A stretch of DNA of 64,000 bases, taken from contig NC_092563.1 of NCBI RefSeq assembly GCF_037975245.1, forward strand, positions 1,329,001-1,393,000, read 5' to 3'. Both the position numbers and the translations under genes were made by a program. The notes under the pieces are model-generated. The model was not told the DNA's origin. It searched no databases and saw only the letters and a program-made list of their open reading frames with translations. The stretch comes from Apostichopus japonicus. Lineage: Eukaryota; Echinodermata; Holothuroidea; Aspidochirotida; Stichopodidae. This document shows, in pieces, positions 51,301 through 63,349 of the stretch; position 1 is the first letter of the stretch; every line of letters begins with the position of its first letter.

Positions 51301-54300
51301 GCCAGACACGTTTTGGTCTGCATTAGGTCCTTACCTATGTCCGGCATAACATCGTGGTGTTCAAATCCCCAAAAATGAGTCCCTAGACGCCCAAGTCCTG
51401 TCTGAACCTCATCCGCGAGACATAGCCCACCTTTAGACCTGACGATTTCGAAGGCCTCCTTCAGAAACCCCTTCGGAAATTGTCGAGTTCCCCCGGCTCC
51501 CTGTAACATATTTATACATAAGACATGTTCATGACAGCATAATATATATTCAGTGCAGATCAAGATTATACTACACCTTATTATCGCAGTAACGCTTAAT
51601 TTTTTAAGGATATATTCTATAGAAAGTTCATTTCCATGGACAAAAAAAAACATGCCTTCTATAAGCATATATCCTTTTCAAATAAGAACATTTCCTATGG
51701 ATATATCGTAGCGAGGATGTGGTTAAATTGGGTGGGCTATAACTTATTAACTTCGAGACATGCCTCGCTGTTATTAACTTATTAACTTATCTTATAACTT
51801 ATTGATCGAATATAAATATTGGATTTGCTTTTCGATACGTTTAAAAGGTTCCCCTTTTTCGCGGTGTTGTGTTAAGACCAATAAACAAATTGCCAGACAT
51901 TCTTGTACCACTCGGCGACTCGTATATTTTAACCCTAGACCGTGTAATTCTTCACCTATAGTCGCTATGAAAAGCGGCTGATTTAGCTGTCATGGAAAGT
52001 CTAATACCCACATTAAAATTCATAAAAAAAAGATGCAGTCGTTTTGCATTCAAATAAACTATAGTTCTCTTCCTTTTCGTCAGACCTCACGAGGGTATCT
52101 TTTTCTTTAGCTCTCTTCAAGATTGTAGCAATCTGTTATTATTTCTCTAGAGGTGATAGACGTATATCGAAATAGTAGCTGTTGTGAAGTTCCATTGATG
52201 TCTGTAGCCAGTAGCGTCCATACAGTCAGGGGGCGGATGCCCCCCCCCCCCCTGACGGACTCAAATGGACTGCTGGCGCCATTTTCAGCTATTCACCACT
52301 TTTTACTTATTCGCGATTACTTACTTTTTTATTGCGCTCTCATCTACCTATTGACATTTGTCACATTTTGTTGGCGATGACACCTATTTATTCTTCGTTT
52401 ATCTGCAAATTAGCAAGGCCCGGAAAGGGTCATTTCCGGCGATATAGGGAGTATCTTTACTCAAAAAATTTCTGTACGCTCTGCGCCAACCTGTGGTGGC
52501 GCTCCGCTTAGATAAAGTCGAAAGCGCCCATAAAGACCATTCTCGCCCCCTCTGACCAATACCCCTAGCTCCGCCACTGTCTGTAGCCTGCAGACTTGCA
52601 AGATTTTTGTTTTGCTAAGAAACATCCCACTTTTTTTGAGATTTTAAAGAAGCTTCTTGAGTTCGGTCATCAGTATCGTTTGACAAGCCAAATGAGTATA
52701 GCCCAAAAGAAGACTTCAATTGATGATACTAACTAGACACCCTCCAATATTTATGCAACAAATAGGTTTAATGACGGATCAATTAGTGACTTTGATTCGA
52801 TATTTAACAAAATAAGTTATCAAATAAGAAGTTAGTATTTAAAGATCGTTACTATTTGGCCTCAAATTTCAGCGTGAAAAAAATTCCATCAATTTTATAA
52901 TAGTCAGTTTCTGGTGGTTCTGCATCCCAAAGTTACTGCCAGACTTTGAGTAGTGTTATATCAGAAAATTGAAACTTTCTGTGAGGGCGGTATTGTAAAA
53001 TGCGTGTTGAAGTTGGTTCATGAGTGACCATTATTGGACTTTTTTAGCATATATAATGCCAGTACTGATGACCTTTTACCACACCTTTAGAGAGTAAATT
53101 TACAATATTTGTCAATTTTTCGATTCTTATTTTATTATTTAAAAAAAAAATGAAAGTTACATATAGTCAAGCTGATGAACCAAATTGGTATCCCCAATTG
53201 TAACATCGAGTTTATAGGATACAAGAGACGACTGAACACCAACTCAATCAGCCGCTGTTAACATTTATTTCATAGATTTCAACAAAGGTTATTTTCTACT
53301 CGTATACGCTTATGTAACAAGATGCCTTACGCAAAACTTTAATTTAGAACTAAGTTTAAGAATTAAGTTAAAAGATGATTTTAGGTACAAAAGTTATATT
53401 TGATATGTTCTATAGACCTTTAAAACAACACTGCTAGCAAGTTCAGGTTGTATGTTCATACCAATTTTATTTTGTTCGAAATGACCATTTAAACATATGT
53501 GGTTCATCAATAAAAGTGGCTGGTCTACTTAGTATAGCAAGCAGACCATTATATCAGTTCTTCAAATGGGAAGCCACGTCATAGTGTTATACCCTCAAAT
53601 GACATTTTACAATATCTCTTACAAAATTTGGAAAGTAGGCTACAAGTGGTGTTGAAATGTCATCAGATGATGCTTTTTTAATAATATGAAATTAATGAAA
53701 CGTGATTTGATTGAGTTTTTAGAGTTTTATGAAACATTGGATTAACATTCACATTTAGGCCTGCACCTGAGGAGCCGACGCCATCATCAATTTACCCATA
53801 AAGGAACATTCCAGAGCTATAGCATATTTTAAAGATGAATATCTGGGCAAGACGGAATAGTATATAGAAAGGGTACTAGCTGTAAAAAAAAAAAAAAAAA
53901 AATTCTTGGACTATATGACACATCATTCTGCTTAAAATCATCCTTTTAAGTTTACAGACAAAATGATATTTACCTGGATCGATTCCGAGAAAAAACCAGC
54001 AATCTTTTGGGGCATACTATATTTCATAACATCGGCGAATTGTGAGATGTAGTTATCCTTGGCCTGACAACTACCAACTTCGCAGTTGCATGTTCTATTG
54101 GCCTGGAATTCAAATAGGGATAATATTATGCAGTTTCATCATCAGAAGCTCAAAAGTGATTCCGTGCACATGGATTGGGTGGACACAACAATGATCTGAA
54201 GCCTTCAAACTGTCGTAATAAGCAGCCTTTCTATCGAGGTGTTAAAGGATTAGTTCAGGTGTCACAAATGTTTATCTTATATGAAAGAGGACAATAAAAG

Positions 54301-56821
54301 AAACCCAATAGTGAAGAAATTATTCAAATATCTTTTGCCGTTTAGGAGATATTCAAGTTTGAAGTTCTATCTGATTGTGTTGAAACTGCTGAAATCAGAC
54401 TAGCTGTGACGTCATATCCTCACATTCCTGAAAAGTCTTTGTTATTTTATTAAAATATTTTGTAAGATTTTATGACTTACAACCAAAAGATACGTCAGGA
54501 GATCTCATATGTGTCAAGGGAAGTATTTGAGATTTAACATTTGAAGAATGTTTGATTATATTTTTTTAGATTTGTGAAAAAAATGTAATTATTTTTTAAT
54601 GAAATATATTGACACATGTTAAGGAAGTGAGGATGTGACATCACACCCTCACAGTTAGTCTTTCTACACCAGTCATTTGCAAAGAAATGTTGAAATCTTC
54701 AAAGTGTGATATCTCCTTAACAGAGAATGCTATCATGATAGTTTCTTCACTATTCTGTTTGTCTTTTTAAGCTCTTTCATACAAGATAGACATGTCAGAC
54801 ACCTGAACCAATCCTTTAAGGAGAGCTGGAAAGGGGGTAGAGGTAAGCGAGATTTGCAATAGCTTGCTAAATTTCGTGCCTCCCCAATCTCATACGTGTG
54901 CGTGGAGGGGAACGGGGGGGGGGGGTTCTAATTCTAACAGAGGGATTGAATTTCCGTCCTGCTAATTACGCCACTTTCCGTGAAAAAGTCCAATTAGAAG
55001 TCTTAATTGTGTAATTGTATACGAATCGTTCACACTATAATGAAGTTGGTTCCGTCCATCACTGTACATTATCTCTTTGGGAATGATTCGCCGTAGACCT
55101 TTAGCTTAATATTTCCTCTTAATTTTAAGGAACAATATTCAAATTTACCTGTACAGGGCTATCCCTGCAGTGTTTGCCGCCCCAGGTTCCAGTGTACACA
55201 TCTGGACACATAGAGTTGGTTATCCCGAATCCTCGAGGAGTTTGAAAGTTACATGGAGTTAAAGCTGTTATCCCCATTAGACTGGTAGTTAGACCATGGT
55301 ATGCATTGCTGTAAAATTACATATATATATATATATTTATCATCTACATATATCATATATATGTATATAATATATCGGGAATCCTCTCTAGACCCGTCCC
55401 TTAATTTTTATTTATTTATTCATTTATTTAATTCATTCGGTCATTTATTTATTTATTGTATTTCTTTGTTTGTTTTTTGCTCTGGTGACCGGTTTCCCCT
55501 CAAATCGAATTCCACACTAGCATCTATTTAAAAAAAAATCGTATTACCTCATTGAAATAATATCAAAGTTTCTGGTGCGCAGCCGCATGAGATGGAGTGC
55601 TAAGTCATTTGCTTCAGAGCCTGAATTGGTAAAGATGACTTTCTAAATGAAGCAGAGGGAAATATAAATATAAATAAACCAACGAACGAACGAACGGTAA
55701 ACTTTAAGCAGTTATGTTTACGTTTGCATCTGACTTTTTATCTTGGCAGATGTAATTATATATTTGGAATTAAGTCTTTAATTAATTATATTTGCGGATA
55801 AGACTCTAGCAGCCTACGTGGTACTTTTGTAAGTTGAAATAGAAGAGACATTACAAACAAATAGAAAGCGAAGACTTTGAAATTTAGTACTACGATCGAT
55901 TTGATTGCATTGATTACAAATGTGTCTGCTATACCAACTTAATATATAATTGCTTGATGCGATAAGACCTATTAAAATATATTTATATATATATATATAT
56001 TGACTATCAGATAACTTACATTTAAATGACTTGGCAATTTGGACGTCAATTTATCGGCAAGTTCGTGAATTCTGGGGTGCATGTAAACATTAGATGTACT
56101 CCAAACAAGTTCAGATTGATCATGCAGGACCTGGTTAATCTTCCTGTCATAAACAAATATTATTGCATTAAGGTTTATTTATAGACAAAGTGGTTAAATC
56201 AGGACCTTATCAGGACCTTATAGATATTTATTAAAAATTTAAAATGCAATTCAGCTATAAACAAAGCAATAAAAAGTAATGTATGAGTAGAAAGAAAAAC
56301 AGGAATATAAAAATAGTAAACATAGGTAGAAGCACAAGCGGTGAGTGGATATCTGATGAAAGGAGACACCCCTCTTTACCTCCCTCTTGTTATCCACACC
56401 CAACCCCCCCCCATCCCATCCCCCTCTCCTCATCACTCCACACCCTTGCTCCCATGAAAGGCAGTCTGTGAACTGCTATATTTTTGTCAATGATCTATCA
56501 ATTAAAATATTTAATTAGCTTCCATTAAAAAAAGAAAAAGTATCATATATAGCGTTTGCTTTAAAGTTGACACGGTAACTTAATTTGTTCAAGTAGAATA
56601 ACAACTTTGTCTCTTTAGAAATAGCTTAAATTTGTAGATTTAGACTACCTCAAGACTCATTAAAATTAGTCGATCACAATTTATCAGTTTGTTTAATCGG
56701 TTGCCGACTTGTGTTGTATATACTGTCATTGTTTATGACCGAAGAAAATTGTGCTGCAAATAGAAACACAAAGTACTGACTGATGAACGAAAAAGGAAAC
56801 ACTTGGCTATCTATCTATCTA

Positions 56822-56907
<86 letters not shown>

Positions 56908-57068
56908 TAGATAGATAGTCAAGTGTTTCCTTTTTCGTTCATCAGTACGGTCCAATTCCACAAATGTGATCTTATTTTGTCATCTTTATCTATATATAAA
57001 TATATTTATATATATATATATATATATATCAATATATATATATATATATATATAAATATATATATATG

Positions 57069-57118
<50 letters not shown>

Positions 57119-60100
57119 TATTTATATATAGATAAAGATGACAAAATTAGATCACATTTGTGGAATTGGACCGTATAGCTTTATTTACATTAAAAAGCGG
57201 AGAGCATAGGTATAGGCTACCCAATATCAGGTAAAACAGTTAATACGTTGGTCGGTAACGAAGTTAGTTTCAATACCTGTCATACCAGCGAAACGGAAGG
57301 GGATTTGGTAGAGGGGAAGGTGATGCGAAACTTTTGAGACGTTTTGCAATCCACTTTTATTTTTTATTTTTTTGTGATGGTGTTCTCATCAGTGACTACA
57401 TCAGTATACTAAGTCTAGCTAACTGACTGCGGTAGTCATATCAGGTGCGTATCCAGGGGGGGCGTTGGGGGCGCGCGCCCCCCGGGTAAGAAAAAGAGGA
57501 GAGGGAAAAAAGGGAAGAAAAAAGGAAAAAAGAGGGGAAAAAAGAGGAGGAGGAGAGGAAGGAAGGGAAAAGAAAAAGAAGAAAGAGAGAAAAAGGAGAA
57601 AAGGAGGGAGTAAAAGAAAAACGCGAAGAAAAAGAGGAACAGTGACATCATTACAGCACTGAAGGGTAGCCAGTTACGGATCAATGATTTCGTAAAAGTG
57701 TGACTCACCCTACCCCTTACACCGACAGCTCCATTTTTTGACGTTTCCATTTTCCTCTCTCACTAATGATCTATATATATACATGGTCTATCATAACGCG
57801 TGTGTAGAATTGTGCTATGAAACCAACTGTGGCTGGTCTCGAACTCGACCGTGTCGTCGGGGAACATGACGATTTTTGGGATGGGGGCGACCGCCCGCCC
57901 CCCCCCCCCCCCCATTCAGCATTTTTTTAAATGATATCGCTAAGTAATTTCAATATAGAAAGTGCTTAGATGCAACTTACAAGGCCTGGGAAGTGTCATT
58001 TCCAGCGATCTGGAAGACATTTTCGGCCAAAATTTGCTTGTACGCTTCGCGCTAACAAATGGTCCTGGGTAGTGCCATTTCCAGCGATCTGGGAGGCATT
58101 TTCGTCCAAAATTTTCTTGAACGCTTCGCGCCAACCTATGGTGGCTCTACGCTTAGATAGTTTGCCTACAGGCTTCGCCCCTCCCTTGGCAAATTCCTCG
58201 CTACGCGCCTGTTCGAATTTGTAACGCAAACAGCAGATATCACATCATATCAGTGAGCATGAAAATGGCGTTCCAGGATGAAAAGCCTCAAAACTGTCCG
58301 ACTTGCCTGAAAAAATGACCAAAAATTTTCGCAATTTTTCCAATTATGTCAAAATTCTCTTTTACATTAGTAATGGCGAATTAGGGGCTGCACCCCCGCC
58401 GCGCAGTGGCGGAGTGTCCATACGGTCAGGGGCGGATGCCCCCCCCCCCCCCCGACGGACTCAAATGGACTGCTGGAGCCTTTTTTAGCTCTTTACCACT
58501 TTTTACTTATTCTAGATTATTGACTTTTTTATTGCGCTCTCATCTACTTATTGACATTTGTCACATTTTGTTGGTGTTAATTCGGCGATGACACCTTATT
58601 CTTCGTTTATCTGCAAATTAGCCAGGCCCGGAAAGGGTCATTTCCGGCGATCTAGGGAGTATCTTTACTCAAAAATTTTCTGTACGCTACGCGCCAACCA
58701 GTGGTGGCGCTCCGCTTAGATAGTGTCGAAAGCGTCCCTACAGACCATTCTCGCCCCTCCTGACCAATACCCCTAGCTCCGCCACAGCCGCCGCGCCTCC
58801 TACGCCTATGTGTGTAGTGTTCGGTTTCGGATATATCTGCTATTTTTTCATTTCCTTCAACCAAGTTTTAAAATAGCCGTTATAAGAGGTTTGAATATTT
58901 GTACACCAATAAATTAACTGTCTGAATTTTCGAAAATTTCTGACCAACATTCTGCATCACACTTCCCTCTACTCGTGCAATTTTGACCGGTCTGTTAGGG
59001 GTTGAAGGAAGTTTTTCTATATTGGTTGTCCATAGATGAAATTTTGTACAACATTATGGGTATGTTTTGAAGTGAGTTTATTCACGAGAAATGTGAAGTT
59101 TCAAATTCTGAACAAATATGGAGCTTAAAACCTTGAAAAGTGGGGCTGACGGGTATTGAGGGCCGCGACGTAGAATCACCTACAAAAGCAAAGACCCACA
59201 GGATATGCGATCAGGTCGAACATGATGTGTGCCGGGTTGACAATCTTCAAAAAGGTTATGGATAGAAAAAAAACTTTTAGGAAATACTTGGTTCTCAGGC
59301 AAAAAGTGCACATCTGGTTGGTCATTTCAAGCCCGAGAAGTGCCGTTTCCGGTGATCTGGGAGGTATCAAAATAAGAAATTTTCTTGTACGCTGCGCGCC
59401 AACCGATGGTGGCGCTCCGCTTAGATAGTAATTCGCGCCCCCCGGGTTTAAAAATCCTGGATACGCGCCTGCATATAGACTATATTCACCTTTATTGTTA
59501 GATATTGAATATTCTACCAAATGACGAATAAATTTAAAATAACTTGGTCGGTTTCCATATGATATTTACCTTCAAAGTCACGCTAAAACGGAACACAGAC
59601 TCATTTAAAGTTATTTCCGTTAAACACATGCACACACACACTGAGACGATAACTATATACCTATATATGGATTGCTTTTTCAAATGTCTCAGTCCCACTA
59701 ATACGTTGGAGATCTAATTTTTTACTTTTGGTCTTTTTGTCCATAAACTTTCTGCACTTTATGGTAAGTTCATGAAGGACCGTAATACCTGCTGTTTCAG
59801 TATAGGGGAATTTGTGGGGTTCAGAAGAGACTTAAAATACTTTTTTTTTTTCAAATATAAAATGCTTAATTCTAGATATATACCATAATACATATAAATA
59901 CTTACGGGTTACAGTGTCCAACACTCGTAATCATTACGCCAGCATACATGTCCAGATACCGTCTTCCTGTGTGGTCAAACAGCCACTGCATGTGACCCTG
60001 GTTTAAGTAAAGAGGGTCCTGGTAGTAGCTGAATGCATAGCCAGGAAACATCTGACCCTGTCTAACTTTTTTGGCTGTTTCGAAAGGCATGCCCTGTGTT

Positions 60101-62199
60101 AAAAGAGGGTAATGAAACGTTCAAATCTAAAAGTATATATATTTATAAACATAATTTTTCTTAAATGTATTTTTGTAAAATTGTACCGAGAACATCGAAA
60201 GATAAGCAAACAATTCAAATTGGTTAAATTTTCAAGGACAAATCAACAAGACGATTATAATAGGAAAATAAACCTTTTGATGATTAGGTTGTCTCTATAC
60301 TGTGATGCTATAGACCACCAATATATAGACTACCAATACTGTGCCATACTCATTAGACGAATCGAGGCTTTAGCAAGTCAAAATAAGTTACATTCAATCA
60401 ACGTTATCTCGAGTTAGGCAAGCATAAGATATTGAGATGTGGTATTCAAGTAACAGTATGGAAGATTTGTCTCTTTAAAACAAAAAAAATCAGATTCTTG
60501 TCAGGTCAGTTAGCAGCACTCGCGTAGGTTTATGAAATGGACAAAGTTTGATGTAGTCTTGTTTCGAGTTTTCTAGTCCGGTTGAATATTTGGCGGATAT
60601 GGACATAAAGCGATTCCGTGACGTCATTATGGTGTTCAAACTGTCAAAAGGTATAGGTTAATGTGGTTACTAGTATAGTTGTTGGTTTAGTGGTATGTGG
60701 TATGACGTTGTTGGTGTTTCGATGTTTTTGCTAGAAACTAAATCGCTTTGCTTCAGGATCTAACTTGCAAAAATAAAACAAAGCAACAAATGAAAACTGA
60801 AGGCGACATATGAACATTTTTTGGATTTATATTCAAGCATAATCATGAGAAGGGTCTAAGTTTAACCCCCCCCCCCCCCATCTCCACTACCCCAATCCCT
60901 CAGCCTTACCTGAAATGGTGTTGGATTAAAGTCACAAGGTGGCATCATTGGTTGTTTACCTGTAATGATACAAACAAGATGGCGGTCTATACAATCTCCT
61001 CATCGTTAAAACCATTCATAAAGAAAACTGATTATGGGCCATATTAAAGTGTATTCTTCAAGTCCATCCGCCCGCATTCCCCACAGTTTGATAGAGCTTA
61101 ACATACCCACCCTATACCTGCGAAGCCTTTAAGTCAATCGGATATTCACATGTTCATTTACTTGACTTGATGCAAGATATCGATATGAAATATCGATTTC
61201 TTTTGATTTTGATTTTTCACGAATAAAACCCGAAATATTATAGGCTAAAACAGTCACTTATTGAATAGCATGGGTTCATCGGGTCAGTGGCGTAGTAAGG
61301 TACTTTTGAGTGGGGGGCTAAAGACTGATGGCCGGCCTGGGGGAGGGGTCTAAGGGGAGGGGGTGTCCCCCTCCCCCTTTGGAATTTTTTGCATTTCCAG
61401 GTGGCCTCAGATGCAATTTGGTGCAATATAGCACACTTCAACACCCACTCCATTTTGTAAACTTAATTTTGTATTTTCACCTGGCCTTAGATGCAATTTG
61501 GTGCTCCAAATGAGATTTTTTTTCTCATTTGGAAATGAAAAAGGGGTTTTCTGACTTGCGAAGCGGGGGGGGGGGCGGAATGATACTTCCGCCCCTCCAC
61601 ATTTTTCACTGGGGGGATGGCGCCCCCCCAGCCCCCCGGTTCCTATGCCCTTGCATCGGGTAATTATAATATCAGAAGGATGTAATAACCATGATCATAG
61701 GCACGATTACATAAGTAAATTATACTGTGCAGACTAAGCCTAGCATGTTTTGATCAAATACTGATAACAACTTGAACCAATCTAAACTAAGAAAAAATAT
61801 ACGTATCAATTGAAAGTTCCATATAATATGCAAGTTCATAAAATCTTCCGATAGACTTAAATGTTAGACGATATAGATGTAAAAATAACCGTAGACAAAT
61901 CACAAATATTCGATGACTCAGTTTAAATCATTGGCGTGCACATGATTTGGGGTGGGGGGGCGGGTGGAACCCATTCTATATATCTATTCTACAATATGCT
62001 GGGATTCGTATTGCCACATCTGGAACAATTGACATCAGAACAATGGCGGCACTGTATACTCGAAGTTTAACTTACCTACTTTAGCTGGCTCTTCGACCGA
62101 TGATGTCGAATAATTTTGAAGTTTTTCACATCTTTGAACCTGGCACCATTTGGTTGGCTGCAATTGGTACCTGCCAACATGTCTAAGAGCATTCGCCAT
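45326..62199 (-). CDS. AGXT2: Alanine-glyoxylate aminotransferase 2, mitochondrial, 13 coding exons
   Basis: On the - strand the coding exons are 62199-62076, 60959-60910, 60093-59906, 56143-56020, 55642-55548, 55308-55149, 54102-53974, 51500-51335, 50090-50031, 47878-47790, 46924-46775, 46101-46003 and 45418-45326. They total 1527 nt or 508 aa; human AGXT2 is about 514 aa. It is a class III PLP aminotransferase moving amino groups between alanine or dimethylarginine-type donors and glyoxylate in mitochondria. Motifs are NSGSEAND (168-175), [11 protein letters not shown] with the PLP aspartate near 320, and TIAKGIANG with the predicted Schiff-base lysine at 350. The N-terminus has basic residues and no acidic residue in its first 20, as expected for mitochondrial import. 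All introns are GT-AG and phase-consistent. Introns 1, 3, 7, 8 and 9 carry the elements listed separately. Introns 2, 4-6 and 10-12 hold nothing I recognise beyond homopolymer runs. Confidence 0.96.
47998..49425. repeat. 22-bp minisatellite with 196-bp higher-order repeat (AGXT2 intron 9)
   Basis: The array has about 64 units of CCACATAGTCCGGTCTTTGATA and variants (21-22 bp). In the right half a nine-unit block repeats as a whole: the variant containing AATGTATTTATCATACC recurs with GTATTT at 48695, 48891, 49087 and 49283, exactly 196 bp apart. The left half is less ordered. Because 22 is not a multiple of three, frames rich in [11 protein letters not shown] appear in several frames of the - strand; they are not genes. 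Confidence 0.95.
50890..51240 (+). mobile_element. Possible 3' fragment of a Penelope-like element with hammerhead-like core
   Basis: CTGAAGA at 51136-51142 is followed by a 5-bp stem (GATCC at 51144-51148, GGATC at 51154-51158) and then GAAAC at 51159. This resembles the CUGANGA / stem II / GAAA core of a hammerhead ribozyme, as carried by Penelope-like retroelements. One extra A separates the core from the stem, and I found no stem I partner. No endonuclease or reverse transcriptase is readable nearby. It lies in AGXT2 intron 8. Confidence 0.35.
52209..52579 (+). mobile_element. hAT-type non-autonomous element, family 3, copy 1 (371 bp; AGXT2 intron 7)
   Basis: Perfect 8-bp target duplication TCTGTAGC (52201-52208 and 52580-52587). 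The left end is CAGTAGCGTCCATACAGTCA and the right end, as reverse complement, is CAGTGGCGGAGCTAGGGG. It carries the shared module at 52415-52514. There is no transposase. Confidence 0.92.
56779..56946. repeat. AT-centred palindrome A (AGXT2 intron 3)
   Basis: Arms of about 47 bp (56779-56825 and 56900-56946) are inverted copies, reading ACTGATGAACGAAAAAGGAA and onward to a TATC run, around a long TA centre. One mismatch is seen outside the microsatellite part. The right arm ends exactly where palindrome B begins. Confidence 0.9.
56946..57175. repeat. AT-centred palindrome B, abutting palindrome A
   Basis: Arms begin TACGGTCCAATTCCACAAAT at 56946 and are matched by their inverse ending at 57175. 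They extend through TTTGTCATCTTTATC into a TA-rich centre, with one mismatch (T/A) in the first 50 bp. The arm sequence is unrelated to palindrome A. Confidence 0.9.
57875..58211 (+). mobile_element. Family 2 fragment with an internally duplicated module
   Basis: The right end CCTCGCTACGCGCCTG (ending 58211) and the interior match the inverse of the element at 44960. The module segment with GTCATTTCCAGCGATCTGG occurs twice in tandem (57981-58160). The left end is not recognisable after a C run of about 18. Confidence 0.7.
58404..58787 (+). mobile_element. hAT-type non-autonomous element, family 3, copy 2 (384 bp), inserted in another repeat
   Basis: Perfect 8-bp target duplication CCGCCGCG (58396-58403 and 58788-58795). 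The sequence matches 52209-52579 over most of its length, including GACGGACTCAAATGGACTGC and CATCTACTTATTGACATTTG. Removing it and one target copy restores a C-rich terminus ending CCTCCTACGCCTATG, the end of yet another element. Confidence 0.9.
59329..59471 (+). mobile_element. Family 2-like terminal fragment
   Basis: It carries the shared module (59329-59429) followed by the end CCTGGATACGCGCCTG. It may be the right part of the composite starting at 57442. Confidence 0.65.
61285..61653 (-). mobile_element. hAT-type non-autonomous element, family 1, copy 3 (369 bp; AGXT2 intron 1)
   Basis: Perfect 8-bp target duplication CATCGGGT (61277-61284 and 61654-61661). It is the inverse of the copies at 8646 and 15697, with ends CAGTGGCGTAGTAAGG and TTCCTATGCCCTTG and the same interior. 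There is no coding content. Confidence 0.92.
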
Positions 62200-62837
62200 A
62201 TTTAAGTTCGAAAAGTAATGAGAACAGAAGGAAGATTGGATTCCGTTTCTTCTGTCTGGAGGAAACCTAAACTTGAATTTGAAGTTCTTCCGGGATCTGT
62301 TGTTATATTTATACCTACAATTTTTTGTTATAAAGATATATTATTTTCAAAGTACATTCATATATATATATTTGTTTACATAAAATATATATTATATATA
62401 TATATATTTATATTGGAACTTACCACAGTGCGTGTTCAAGAAAAGATCGCGTGATGTGTCTATCCGGTATTCGTAAGTCAGTGAGAATCTGATTGGTTGA
62501 TTATTTCCAAATGAATGGCCTCTTCTGATCAAGTGATAAAGTAATTATAAAACTAATTTAATAAAGAGGGTTCACCAGACATTGTCTATATAGAAAGAAA
62601 AGGTCCTTGAACCAGGGTAAAGTTTTTTTCTAAATCCAGTATAAATACAATATAAGTACATATTTATAAATAGGATATGAAAAACTGTTTAGAGTTATAA
62701 TGTTCAAAATAGCATGTACTATATGTTCAAAAAAAATAATCAAAAGGTTATAAATGAATTAAAGTAGGTTTTGTGGAACAACAGTCTGAATAAATATGGC
62801 AGTCCTTATATAAACGAAAGAATTTTTAAAACGTACG

Positions 62838-63175
62838 GTTAACTTTGGCACCCTGTTAACACAGTTCTCCTTGCTTTGGCAGTGAGTAGGCCCTCATGTT
62901 TAATATTAGAATTTTCAAAATCATCTCTTTAGATTTCTTTGGGTTGAGAAGTAAGTTCTTTTTATCACAGACAGTAACAACATGACCACAGATTCATGAT
63001 TCATTTGATCCACAATATGTGAGGATTTAGATAGTTTAACAGAGATTGGTGTGTCGTGTGCATATTTGATGACAGAACAATTAGATTGCAATCTTATTTC
63101 GTTAGTGTAAATTGTAAATAACAGTGCTGATAATGGACCACCCCCCCTCCTGGGGTACCCCAGGCGTGTTCCAAT
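62838..63175 (-). pseudogene. Decayed non-LTR retrotransposon reverse-transcriptase fragment
   Basis: Across shifting frames on the - strand, pieces of the RT palm are readable: GVPQ near 63160, YAHDT (from the usual YADDT) near 63065, then CDKKNLLLNPKKSKEMI near 62930-62980. This order and spacing match the C-terminal RT of CR1/jockey/RTE-type LINEs. Frame breaks and an altered catalytic box show it is dead. It lies about 0.7 kb upstream of AGXT2. Confidence 0.7.
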
Positions 63176-63349
63176 TTCCTATTCATCTTTGTACAGCGGC
63201 TATGACTTCAGTTTCAAATACCTTCGTATTTATGCGTCGTATACCACGCAGATCCCACACTCCCATTAATTACTGTGTTAAAATAATATAACCACAATTG
63301 AAGGTTAGAGTAGGCTAAAATCGCTAACCTTAAACACCCAGTCGTTCAT

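Larger units (their letters stand above)
57442..59471 (+). mobile_element. Composite of nested hAT-type elements, with family 2-like outer ends
   Basis: The left end CAGGTGCGTATCCAGG (57442) and the right end CCTGGATACGCGCCTG (ending 59471) are inverse with one mismatch, and both resemble family 2 ends. In between lie a purine-rich stretch (57487-57640), a family 2 fragment and a family 3 insertion. Flanks share only CATAT, not 8 bp, so this may be one interrupted element or two separate remnants. Confidence 0.45.

Noticed and set aside
56923-57135. An open frame rich in YIYIYI
   Set aside because: It is a translation of the TA-rich centre of palindrome B.
57436-57750. Lys/Arg-rich and Phe/Leu-rich frames on opposite strands
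   Set aside because: They come from a purine-rich low-complexity stretch. No domain is recognisable.
57442-59471. One intact 2-kb hAT element
   Set aside because: The ends match inversely, but the flanks share only five bases and the interior is a patchwork with other elements. It is kept only as a low-confidence composite.
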